A stretch of DNA of 19,266 bases. It comes from an uncultured Phycisphaerae bacterium. GTDB taxonomy: Bacteria; Planctomycetota; Phycisphaerae; Phycisphaerales; SM1A02. Under the pieces are notes generated by a model. That model made no database searches. It saw only the letters and a program-made list of their open reading frames with translations, and was not told where the DNA came from. Location: the NCBI GenBank assembly GCA_913046275.1, contig CAJWSE010000005.1, forward strand, positions 1 through 19,266, given 5' to 3'. This document shows positions 1 to 10,034 of the stretch, piece by piece; positions within the stretch are counted from its first letter, which is position 1; each line of letters starts with the position of its first letter. Made by a program: the position numbers and the translations under genes.

Positions 1-155
1 AAATCATGTGGCTCTGTAGTCACAACAGTGATATCGAGCGAGAAATCATTTGGAGCAATTGACATCGGGTCCTTCACCTGAGGCGGTGCTGAGCACGCCT
101 GAAGAACAACAAGTGAAAAAAGCATAAGAAGAATGGCAGTAAATCGGCTTCGCAT
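1..155 (-). CDS. N-terminal part of a predicted lipoprotein (cut by window edge)
   Basis: Reading the minus strand from an ATG at 155 gives an open frame of 51 complete codons up to the window edge. It begins MRSRFTAILLMLFSLVVLQA followed by Cys21. This is a classic lipoprotein signal: two early arginines, a hydrophobic core at about residues 7-18, and a lipobox L-Q-A-C with serine after the cysteine. Signal peptidase II would cleave before Cys21 and the protein would be lipid-anchored at a membrane. The next 30 residues (rich in P, D, T and V) contain no domain I recognise, so the function is unknown. The gene is divergent from pheT, with 26 bases between the two start codons and a perfect palindrome in between. 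The signal peptide is a sequence observation. The cellular role cannot be inferred from what is visible. Confidence 0.8.
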   Translation of the reverse strand, partial: MRSRFTAILLMLFSLVVLQACSAPPQVKDPMSIAPNDFSLDITVVTTEPHD

Positions 156-159
156 TTGT

Positions 160-177
160 GCAGAATAGCTATTCTGC
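160..177. promoter_or_regulatory. 18-bp perfect palindrome between divergent genes; possible two-way promoter or operator
   Basis: The sequence GCAGAATAGCTATTCTGC is its own reverse complement. It lies exactly midway between the lipoprotein ATG (155) and the pheT ATG (182). Each strand carries TATTCT (170-175 on plus, 167-162 on minus), a 4-of-6 match to a -10 box, ending six bases before its start codon. This could be overlapping divergent -10 elements giving leaderless or nearly leaderless mRNAs, or a dimeric repressor site. No convincing -35 box is visible on either side. The palindrome is certain; its function is inferred. Confidence 0.45.
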
Positions 178-181
178 GGGA

Positions 182-2203
182 ATGTTGGTAACTACAAATT
201 GGATCAATGACTATTTGCAGACCCCGGTATCGGCTAAGGAGCAGGCAAAATTGCTCACTGCTGCTGGTTTTCCTCTGGAAGGACGTGAAGATCTACCTGA
301 TGGCGATGTACGTCAAGACTTTGAAATGACTTCAAATCGTGGTGATTGCACCTGTCACATAGGTTTAGCGCGTGAAATAGCTGCTCGGACAGATAATACG
401 TTATGCACGCCCTCTAGCGACCTGGAAGAATCAGGGCCACTGGTAAACGAACTGGCTAGCGTTGATAACCAAGAACCCGAATTATGCCCCCTCTACACTG
501 CAAAAATTATTTTAGGGACAAAAGTTGCAGATTCCCCAGATTGGCTACGAACTCGAATTAAGAATCGTGGCGATATTCCTCGCAATAACATTGTTGATGC
601 AACCAATTTCATTTTGTTTGAACAGGGACAACCCACGCATGTATTTGACTTAGACAAACTTTCGGGTAAAAAAATCATTGTACGCAGAGCAAAAGATGGT
701 GAAATTTTTCTTCCACTTGGAGAAGATGCAACGGAATTAAAACTTACAACAGATGATCTTGTTATTGCTGATGGAGAAAAACCTGTAGCACTTGCTGGTG
801 TCAAAGGTGGCGCGCTTGCTTCTGTGACAAACGAGACTACAAATATCCTGATTGAATCAGCAACTTTTGATCCTGTTGTCGTAAGAGAAATGAGTAGACG
901 ACACAAAATTACAAGTGATTCCAGCTTCCGTTTTGAACGTGGTGTTAATCCAAGACAAGTTGAGCCATACTCCGATCGACTTGCGTCAGTATTGATTGAC
1001 GTTGGCGGAGGAACACTTTGCCAAGGGACCCTCTCTTCTGGCCAACCTCTTCCTGAAAAAATTACAACAACAATGCGCACACAATATTGCAGGGAGCGAC
1101 TTGGAATTGAACTTACTAACGAACAAATGGTCAACTGCTTAAACAATATTGGTATTGAAGCTACTTGCACTGATGACCTCATTTCAGCAACCATCCCTTG
1201 CTTTCGAGGAGATATTCACCGAGAGATTGACCTCGTTGAGGAGGTTGGACGTATCTATGGATATGAGGAAATTCAAATTGAAGATACCCTTGAAGTTCGA
1301 GTACCAGATGTTGGAGGTGAGTCTGCCGCCAGGCAAGCGGTACTGAATGAACTCGCCGGAATGGGCTTTATCGAATGTGTTACTCATTCACTTATTTCTA
1401 CTGATGCCGCCAATCATTTTTTGCTTGATGAGGAGACGCCGCTTACCATCGACGATGATCGAGCGGCTGCTGAACCAGCGCTGCGCCCTTCCCTTATCCC
1501 AAGTCTACTTACAGTGCGTAAGCACAACGAGGATAACGGCGTCAAACGAGTTAATCTTGCGGAACTAGGCTCTATCTTTTCATTAAAGAATGGAGAACAT
1601 CATGAAATCACTGAGTTAGCATTGATGATTGATTCCTCAGAGGAAAACGGCATTGCTGAACTGCGTGGCGCTATCAATCGTATCGCTCAACTACTCGCTG
1701 GCAACAAAACGGTTAGCGTTGTAGAAGACTCTAGCGCTTCATGGCTCGAACCTGGCGGCAATGTTGTGATTGATGGCAACCTCGCTGGAAGGATTGGCCG
1801 CTTAAATAAAACTATTCAAGAGGCGTGGGATATACCAAACACATTACATGTCGCTCAACTTTACCTAAGTGATCTCTTTGCGGCATACCCCCCCGATGTT
1901 CAATCGCATGCCCTTCCTACGCAGCCCGCTATTGATCGTGATATTTCGATTATTGTCGAAGAAAACGTCTCTTGGGCATCCATCAAAGAAACGATTTGCA
2001 ATCTTTCGCTAGATTACATAGAAAGTATTAATTTTGTAACAACATTTCGCGGAACAAACATTGAAGTCGGGAAAAAGTCCCTGACACTTCGCCTTCGGTT
2101 TAGAGATGACGACCGAACACTAACACATGAAGAAGTTAATGCGCCTTGCACTCTGGCAACCAATGCATTAATAGAAAACATTCACGCGGAAATACGATCC
2201 TAA
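182..2203 (+). CDS. pheT: Phenylalanine--tRNA ligase beta subunit, short form without the tRNA-binding OB domain
   Basis: This is the beta subunit of the alpha2-beta2 enzyme that charges tRNA-Phe in the cytoplasm. The protein has 673 residues from the ATG at 182. Visible parts in order are a short N-terminal helix segment (MLVTTNWINDYL), the B3/B4 editing domain (for example NNIVDATNF and GQPTHVFDLDKL), a B5 region ending GRIYGYEEI, a catalytic-like core, and a C-terminal FDX-ACB domain (RDISIIV, GKKSLTLRLRF, RTLTHEEV). The usual EMAPII-like tRNA-binding domain of about 110 residues is absent: residues near 30-45 pass directly into the DFEMTSNRGDC segment. This explains a length well below the usual 790-800. 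A GTG at 158 extends the frame by eight codons, but the ATG fits the family N-terminus better and avoids reading through the palindrome. pheS is not in the window. The stop codon overlaps the next gene as TAATG. Confidence 0.95.
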   Translation: MLVTTNWINDYLQTPVSAKEQAKLLTAAGFPLEGREDLPDGDVRQDFEMTSNRGDCTCHIGLAREIAARTDNTLCTPSSDLEESGPLVNELASVDNQEPELCPLYTAKIILGTKVADSPDWLRTRIKNRGDIPRNNIVDATNFILFEQGQPTHVFDLDKLSGKKIIVRRAKDGEIFLPLGEDATELKLTTDDLVIADGEKPVALAGVKGGALASVTNETTNILIESATFDPVVVREMSRRHKITSDSSFRFERGVNPRQVEPYSDRLASVLIDVGGGTLCQGTLSSGQPLPEKITTTMRTQYCRERLGIELTNEQMVNCLNNIGIEATCTDDLISATIPCFRGDIHREIDLVEEVGRIYGYEEIQIEDTLEVRVPDVGGESAARQAVLNELAGMGFIECVTHSLISTDAANHFLLDEETPLTIDDDRAAAEPALRPSLIPSLLTVRKHNEDNGVKRVNLAELGSIFSLKNGEHHEITELALMIDSSEENGIAELRGAINRIAQLLAGNKTVSVVEDSSASWLEPGGNVVIDGNLAGRIGRLNKTIQEAWDIPNTLHVAQLYLSDLFAAYPPDVQSHALPTQPAIDRDISIIVEENVSWASIKETICNLSLDYIESINFVTTFRGTNIEVGKKSLTLRLRFRDDDRTLTHEEVNAPCTLATNALIENIHAEIRS

Positions 2204-2811
2204 TGATGATGAGCAAAAGTACGATCTCCGAGTTTCTTCAAGATCTCTCGACAAAGCAACCAACTCCAGGTGGCGGCGCAGTTGCTGGACTTGTGGCATC
2301 GATTGCTTCAGCACTTGGAAATATGGTAGTTGCATATTCTAAAGGGAAAAAAAGCCTTGATGAGCACAACAAATTGCACGATGATTGTGCACAGTTCTTT
2401 GATGCTGCCATGAATGAAGCGATTTTTCTTGGCGATGCTGATGCAGAAGCATATGAAAAAGTAAACGTACTTTGGAAGTTGTCAAAAGATGATCCAAAAC
2501 GAATTACACAATGGGACGATGCGCTACTTGATGCGGCGCAAGTGCCACTCAAAACAATGGATCTATGTAAGAGAATATTACTTTCCCTTCAAGCGCTCGG
2601 TGGAAAAACCAATCCTTTGCTCGACAGTGACCTGGCCATTGCAGCAATCCTCACGAACTCAGCTGCACGTTCAGCGGATTGGAATGTTCGAATAAATGCT
2701 ATGCAAGTTGAATCTCAAGATGCAAAGCAGTCACTCCTTAGCGCATCAAAGACCTTGCTCGACGAATGTAACAAGTTAGAGCAAGCTATCGAACATTCCT
2801 GCAGTGTATAA
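2203..2811 (+). CDS. Cyclodeaminase/cyclohydrolase family protein (FTCD_C / FchA type)
   Basis: The protein has 202 residues from the first of three consecutive ATG codons (2203, 2206, 2209). It matches the helical family of formimino-tetrahydrofolate cyclodeaminase and methenyl-tetrahydrofolate cyclohydrolase (FchA). The clearest sign is the N-terminal TPGGGAVAGLVASIASALG motif, followed by MVVAYSKGKK and a mostly helical remainder; about 200 residues is normal for stand-alone members. Known members act on one-carbon folate derivatives, releasing ammonia from formimino-THF or interconverting methenyl- and formyl-THF. Which reaction applies here cannot be told from sequence alone, and no histidine-degradation or other folate genes are in the window. 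The start overlaps the pheT stop (TAATG), suggesting translational coupling, and mqnC begins seven bases after the stop. The three genes probably form one operon. Confidence 0.85.
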   Translation: MMMSKSTISEFLQDLSTKQPTPGGGAVAGLVASIASALGNMVVAYSKGKKSLDEHNKLHDDCAQFFDAAMNEAIFLGDADAEAYEKVNVLWKLSKDDPKRITQWDDALLDAAQVPLKTMDLCKRILLSLQALGGKTNPLLDSDLAIAAILTNSAARSADWNVRINAMQVESQDAKQSLLSASKTLLDECNKLEQAIEHSCSV

Positions 2812-2818
2812 TTCCTAG

Positions 2819-4216
2819 ATGGCTATTCAAACGAGCCCTAACGCGAATATTCTTGACCCTGAAGTCATGCAAGATGTTGCACAGGGAAACCTAAGAATTA
2901 CGCCTGAACAAGCGGCGCAACTTTACCACGAAATGCCACTTCCTGAACTTGGGCGTTGGGCAGATGCGCGGTGCAGAGCTTTGCATGGCAACCATTTGCG
3001 GACCTACATCATCGATAGAAATATCGATTACACAAATATATGCACAGCCCGATGTACATTTTGCGCATTTCGAAGAGATGGCCACGAAGAAGATGCATAC
3101 ACATTGAGCTATGATGAATTGCTCCAAAAAGTGCAAGAAATCGTCGACATTGGTGGCACACAAATTTTAATGCAAGGTGGAATGAACCCTGAATTACCCT
3201 TGGAGTGGTATACAGATCTTCTTCTACTTCTCAGGGAAAAATATCCTCAAGTACATGTGCATGCTTTTAGTCCGCCTGAAGTAATTGAATTTATCCATTT
3301 CTTTGATACACCAGGCAACACGGTTGAAGACAAAATACGATTCGTCTTGCAACAACTTAAAGAAGCCGGTTTGCAGTCAATTCCCGGTGGTGGCGGCGAA
3401 ATTTTCGCGCCTGCAGTGCGAGAAAAAATTGGCCTAGGAAAATGCAACGCAGAAGTGTGGCTAACTGTAATGCGTGTCGCACACGAACTTGGCATGAATA
3501 CAAGCGCAACAATGATGTTTGGCCATATTGAAGGCATTAACGATCGAATACACCATATGGATCTTGTGCGCACTTGGCAAGAACGGTCCATTAATGACTT
3601 TGGCTTACAAGATGGTGGTCGCTACAACGCATTCATATCGTGGCCATTCCAGCCAGATAACACAGCACTTGGTCGTGTTAAAGAATGGGGCACTGCTAAG
3701 GGTGATGATTTAGAAAATCCCTTTCCCGGTGATACGGTTGCAAAACTTGATGGATGTGGAACGAAATCGGAACATCCAGAATTTGGACGGCGCCTCAGAC
3801 TCGCTGGCTCAAGCTCCTATTTACGCACTCAAGCACTAAGTCGACTTTTCCTTGATAACGTTTACTCCATTGGTTCCAGTTGGGTCACAATGGGGCCTGC
3901 AATTGGTCAGACTGCTCTATTTTATGGTGCCAATGATATGGGATCTGTCATGCTTGAAGAAAATGTCGTTAGTGCAGCGGGCACAACATGGTGCCTTGAT
4001 GAAGCTAAATTATGCAAAATGATTCGAGAAGCCGGCTTTACACCTGCAGTACGAGATAATCGATATGACATATTGAGAATACATGATGGGGATGAGTCAC
4101 CTGACAAGAAAATAACTGACTGGTCAGTTCTTAGTAAACAACGCCTGTATTCACATACTGAAGATTGCAATACAACTGAAGATTGTAATACTGTCGAACT
4201 TACTATAGATCAGTAA
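2819..4216 (+). CDS. mqnC: Cyclic dehypoxanthinyl futalosine synthase (radical SAM), with an internal insertion
   Basis: MqnC is a radical SAM enzyme of the futalosine route to menaquinone. It cyclises dehypoxanthine futalosine. The 465-residue protein shows the radical SAM motif C75-TAR-C79-TF-C82, the MqnC signature GGTQILMQGG (112-121), HVHAFSPPEV (146-155), SIPGGGGEI (187-195) and a conserved C-terminal part with SSWVTMGPAIGQ and LEENVVSAAGT. MqnE, the related family, lacks the GGTQILMQGG pattern, so MqnC is favoured. The protein is roughly 80-100 residues longer than usual members. Much of the excess is a stretch at about residues 287-333, between PFQPDNTALGR and YLRTQALSR, which are normally close together. 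The rest is at the N-terminus and in a C-terminal tail containing a six-residue tandem repeat (TEDCNT twice). No other mqn gene is in the window. Confidence 0.92.
   Translation: MAIQTSPNANILDPEVMQDVAQGNLRITPEQAAQLYHEMPLPELGRWADARCRALHGNHLRTYIIDRNIDYTNICTARCTFCAFRRDGHEEDAYTLSYDELLQKVQEIVDIGGTQILMQGGMNPELPLEWYTDLLLLLREKYPQVHVHAFSPPEVIEFIHFFDTPGNTVEDKIRFVLQQLKEAGLQSIPGGGGEIFAPAVREKIGLGKCNAEVWLTVMRVAHELGMNTSATMMFGHIEGINDRIHHMDLVRTWQERSINDFGLQDGGRYNAFISWPFQPDNTALGRVKEWGTAKGDDLENPFPGDTVAKLDGCGTKSEHPEFGRRLRLAGSSSYLRTQALSRLFLDNVYSIGSSWVTMGPAIGQTALFYGANDMGSVMLEENVVSAAGTTWCLDEAKLCKMIREAGFTPAVRDNRYDILRIHDGDESPDKKITDWSVLSKQRLYSHTEDCNTTEDCNTVELTIDQ
4157..4192 (+). repeat. 18-bp in-frame tandem duplication at the end of mqnC
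   Basis: ACTGAAGATTGCAATACA (4157-4174) is followed directly by ACTGAAGATTGTAATACT (4175-4192). The copies agree at 16 of 18 positions. They encode TEDCNT-TEDCNT (residues 447-458) in the C-terminal tail, outside the conserved MqnC core. A recent slippage duplication is the simplest explanation. Confidence 0.9.
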
Positions 4217-4231
4217 TTAAAGCTTAATAAT

Positions 4232-5104
4232 TTAATCTTCTGGAGCAGATTGTGCGACTCGCGCGCGGAATTCATCTTCAAGCGCGTGAGTAATTGGGCC
4301 AACCTTGCCACAACCAATGACAGAATCGCCAATGTGACTCACACCAATTACTTCTGCTGCTGTACCTGTCAAGAATACTTCATCCGCCTCGACAACCTCT
4401 TCCAATTCGATTTCTCGCTCTTGCACTGTATAGCCCAGCGCAGGCGCAATTTCCTCAATGACAAATTTTCGAGTAATACCGTGCAAAATACCCGCCTCAA
4501 TAGGTGGAGTAGAAACAACTCCGTTTTGGATAATAAAAATGTTATCGCCTGTGCACTCTGCGACTTTACCATCTTGATTAAGCATGAGAGCTTCGAGAAC
4601 ACCGGCATCAATGGCTTCAATCTTTGCCAGAATATTATTAAGGTAATTCAAACTTTTTACTTTTGGATCAAGACAGTCAACAGGAACTCGTGGCCTCTTT
4701 GCAACAATAATTGACATGCCATCTTCATACATTTCATCAGGATAAAGTTTTATTTTTTCTACGATAATGAAGACCGTTGCCTTTGGGCATAAGAAGGGAT
4801 TAAGACCAAGCGTACCCTTGCCCCTTGTAAATACAAGTCGTATATATCCATCGGATTGGTCATTAGCTTTTACTGTTTCACGAACATATTCTTCGAGCTC
4901 ATCAATTGAATATCCTGGATGTAAGCGAATTGCCTGCGCTGACTCATACATCCGTTTCATATGCGAACGAAGTTTTAAAATGCGACCGTTGTAAATACGT
5001 ATCCCTTCGAAACAACCATCGCCATATAGAAGACCGTGATCAAAAACGCTCACATGAGCATCATCAGAATTGACAAGAGAACCATTAAGCCATATTTTTG
5101 ACAT
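4232..5104 (-). CDS. ilvE: Branched-chain amino acid aminotransferase (class IV PLP enzyme)
   Basis: This is a fold-type IV PLP enzyme. It is expected to move amino groups between glutamate and the keto acids of leucine, isoleucine and valine in the cytoplasm. The 290 residues cover the whole family length. Visible signatures are FDHGLLYGDGCFEGIR (21-36), the presumed PLP lysine K150 in KVKSLNYLNNILAKIEA, the phosphate-binding region around AECTGDNIF (182-190), GILHGITR, and FLTGTAAEV near the C-terminus. D-amino-acid transaminase and aminodeoxychorismate lyase share the fold. KSLNYLNN, EGIR and the overall pattern favour IlvE, but substrate range is not proven. The start is the ATG at 5104. 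It lies six bases after a TACAAT -10-like box, so the mRNA may be leaderless. The gene converges on mqnC with 15 bases between the stops. Confidence 0.92.
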   Translation of the reverse strand: MSKIWLNGSLVNSDDAHVSVFDHGLLYGDGCFEGIRIYNGRILKLRSHMKRMYESAQAIRLHPGYSIDELEEYVRETVKANDQSDGYIRLVFTRGKGTLGLNPFLCPKATVFIIVEKIKLYPDEMYEDGMSIIVAKRPRVPVDCLDPKVKSLNYLNNILAKIEAIDAGVLEALMLNQDGKVAECTGDNIFIIQNGVVSTPPIEAGILHGITRKFVIEEIAPALGYTVQEREIELEEVVEADEVFLTGTAAEVIGVSHIGDSVIGCGKVGPITHALEDEFRARVAQSAPED

Positions 5105-5110
5105 CCGTGT

Positions 5111-5116
5111 ATTGTA
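5111..5116 (-). promoter_or_regulatory. Possible -10 box of ilvE (TACAAT) immediately before the start codon
   Basis: On the minus strand TACAAT (5116-5111) matches five of six bases of a -10 consensus and is followed by six bases and the ilvE ATG. A transcript from here would start at or next to the ATG. No good -35 box lies 16-18 bases upstream. The rest of the 97-base gap (5105-5201) holds a small ACCTC-GTT-GAGGT inverted repeat (5143-5155) and nothing else I can name. Confidence 0.35.
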
Positions 5117-5201
5117 ACAGCACCGAATCAGCCTTTGAGCCTACCTCGTTGAGGTTAAACCTTACCCATGATTTCAATTTGACCCATGAACTATTATTGA
5201 A

Positions 5202-5882
5202 TCAGTTCCAAGTGATGCCATTTTTCCAATGATCCGTTGATTGCTTGTTTACCATTGACACAATTTGGTCAAGTCTGGATAGTTCGCAAAGCACGCGCCT
5301 TGAACGACGCTCACTCGATGGTTCCGCAAGAAGTTCGTAACGCAATTCAGCATCATCAAAAACTGAACATCCAATCAATTCAAAGATTGCACTATTTGAC
5401 AAGGTTGGCTCAGCAGCCCAACTGACTATAGATTCATAATTTTCGAGACGCTGCAGATTAGGTCGCCGCAACATATGAAGCAATTCTGCTCGATAACTTT
5501 CATCAACTTCGACTTCTTGTTTTTCGAGCGGTCTTAATTTTGCTTTACGATAAGGGCAATCATCATTTGAGGAATACTCTTCTTCCACTTTAGCGCGGCA
5601 AAGCCCGTACATAAGAATGTTGTACCCATGCTGAACTTTTTCGTGTTGTACAATCTGAGAAAGACACACTACCTCTCGAATTGCGCCTTTATCTTGCTGC
5701 GGTGATTGTTCGTATGTAGCAATTGCAATCTGCCCACTACCATCAAGGGCTTTATTTGTCATCGCTCTATATCTCGGCTCAAAAATCGTTAATGGCATCA
5801 CAGCATGTGGAAGTAGTACCGTCTCAGGGAGCGGGAATATCGGAAATTTCTGTTTAAAATGTACCGCTACAGATTCTGCCAT
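5202..5882 (-). CDS. Stand-alone LON substrate-binding domain protein
   Basis: The protein has 226 residues from the ATG at 5882. Its N-terminal half matches the substrate-binding (LAN/LON, PUA-like) domain found at the start of Lon protease: FPIFPLPETVLLPHAVMPLTIFEPRYRAM, then QIAIATYEQ and IVQHEKVQHGYNILMYGLCRAKV. No AAA+ ATPase or Ser-Lys protease domain follows, so this is not Lon itself. The C-terminal half is helical and charged, as in other stand-alone members, whose function is poorly known; a role in protein quality control or as an adaptor is only a guess. The frame is open for ten more codons upstream (to 5912), but MAESVAVHFKQKFPIFPLPE is the more natural start. The gene lies between the amidase and ilvE on the same strand, 56 bases downstream of the amidase stop. 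Confidence 0.85.
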   Translation of the reverse strand: MAESVAVHFKQKFPIFPLPETVLLPHAVMPLTIFEPRYRAMTNKALDGSGQIAIATYEQSPQQDKGAIREVVCLSQIVQHEKVQHGYNILMYGLCRAKVEEEYSSNDDCPYRKAKLRPLEKQEVEVDESYRAELLHMLRRPNLQRLENYESIVSWAAEPTLSNSAIFELIGCSVFDDAELRYELLAEPSSERRSRRVLCELSRLDQIVSMVNKQSTDHWKNGITWN

Positions 5883-5938
5883 TACGTATAAATGATACGC
5901 GATATAGCACAAAAAACTCCCCTAAACTGCTTTTTTCT

Positions 5939-6682
5939 TTACGCGTTGCGTAATCCTCTCGACCGGATACTCGACATAGCAACTTGCACACTTTTTCCAG
6001 GACAAGCAGTTGCAGCCCATTCTTGATGTGTGCGCACTTTGGAAACCGAAACATTATATTTTCGCATTAATGCACGCAGGGTTGTTTCAATTGTTGTAAG
6101 TTGTGCTCGGTTGACTGACTGGCGTTCATAATTGCCCAGGACAACTACACCAATATTACCTTCATTTCTTGCTCTGACATGGGCGCCCTGCCAAGTCAGG
6201 GGGCGGCCTTGCCACAGCCTACCTGCAGGATCGATTGCAAAATGGTATCCAATATCGCCCCATCTCCCACCATCTCTTCGAAGATGCGACTTACGAATAG
6301 TCTCAAGACGTGAGGCTGCATCGGATTTTGATGAAGATGTAAATGGGTTCATTCCATCATGATGAACGGTGATATATTTTACAGGTAGCATCCTGTTCAT
6401 ATTTCGAGGTATTGGCTGCCCCTTAGCCCAAACTGATCTTGAAATAGCTCCAAGGGTAGCAGAGGGCTCTGGAAGAACTGCTGTCTCCTTCTGGTGCCCT
6501 GTTGCGACTTCAACTGAAGATGCTGACCAAATAGGTCCAGGAAGCACAGAAGTCACCTTCTTTGCTCCGCAACCTACAAGTGCTAAAGCGCTACCAACTA
6601 AAAAGAGTCGCCTTGCAAAGACCGTTTGATTGCCTTCGCAATGCGTTTCAAGTTCAGTTTTATGGGCTTGGTAATCTTGCAT
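5939..6682 (-). CDS. Zinc N-acetylmuramoyl-L-alanine amidase (Amidase_2/PGRP fold), probable Tat-exported lipoprotein
   Basis: This 247-residue protein has an N-terminal export signal and a C-terminal amidase domain (about 98-235). The signal is a long polar n-region, then FARRLFLVGSALALVGC: twin arginines R24-R25 with RRxFL, a hydrophobic stretch and a lipobox ending at Cys38. This points to Tat export and lipidation. The catalytic domain shows ITVHHDG (zinc ligand H107 likely), GYHFAID (Y146), and THQEWAATACPGK with H219 and C227 as the other probable zinc ligands, as in T7 lysozyme and PGRP-type amidases. The expected reaction is cleavage of the bond between MurNAc and L-alanine in the cell envelope. 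A Ser/Pro/Thr-rich linker (about 39-97) separates the two parts. tatC lies 4.3 kb away in the same window. The start is the only ATG before the signal. Confidence 0.88.
   Translation of the reverse strand: MQDYQAHKTELETHCEGNQTVFARRLFLVGSALALVGCGAKKVTSVLPGPIWSASSVEVATGHQKETAVLPEPSATLGAISRSVWAKGQPIPRNMNRMLPVKYITVHHDGMNPFTSSSKSDAASRLETIRKSHLRRDGGRWGDIGYHFAIDPAGRLWQGRPLTWQGAHVRARNEGNIGVVVLGNYERQSVNRAQLTTIETTLRALMRKYNVSVSKVRTHQEWAATACPGKSVQVAMSSIRSRGLRNA

Positions 6683-10026
<3,344 letters not shown>

Positions 10027-10034
<8 letters not shown>

Noticed and set aside
493..1194. Open frame of 233 codons on the minus strand inside pheT
   Set aside because: It lies entirely antisense to clear PheT motifs, is Ser/Arg-rich in the manner of a shadow frame, and shows no family resemblance.
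4214..4236. ATTAAA / TTTAAT inverted repeat between mqnC and ilvE as a terminator
   Set aside because: The stem is entirely A and T with a nine-base loop and no GC pairs, too weak for an intrinsic terminator.
4250..4714. Open frame of 154 codons on the plus strand
   Set aside because: It is antisense to conserved ilvE sequence, including the PLP lysine region, and its translation looks random.
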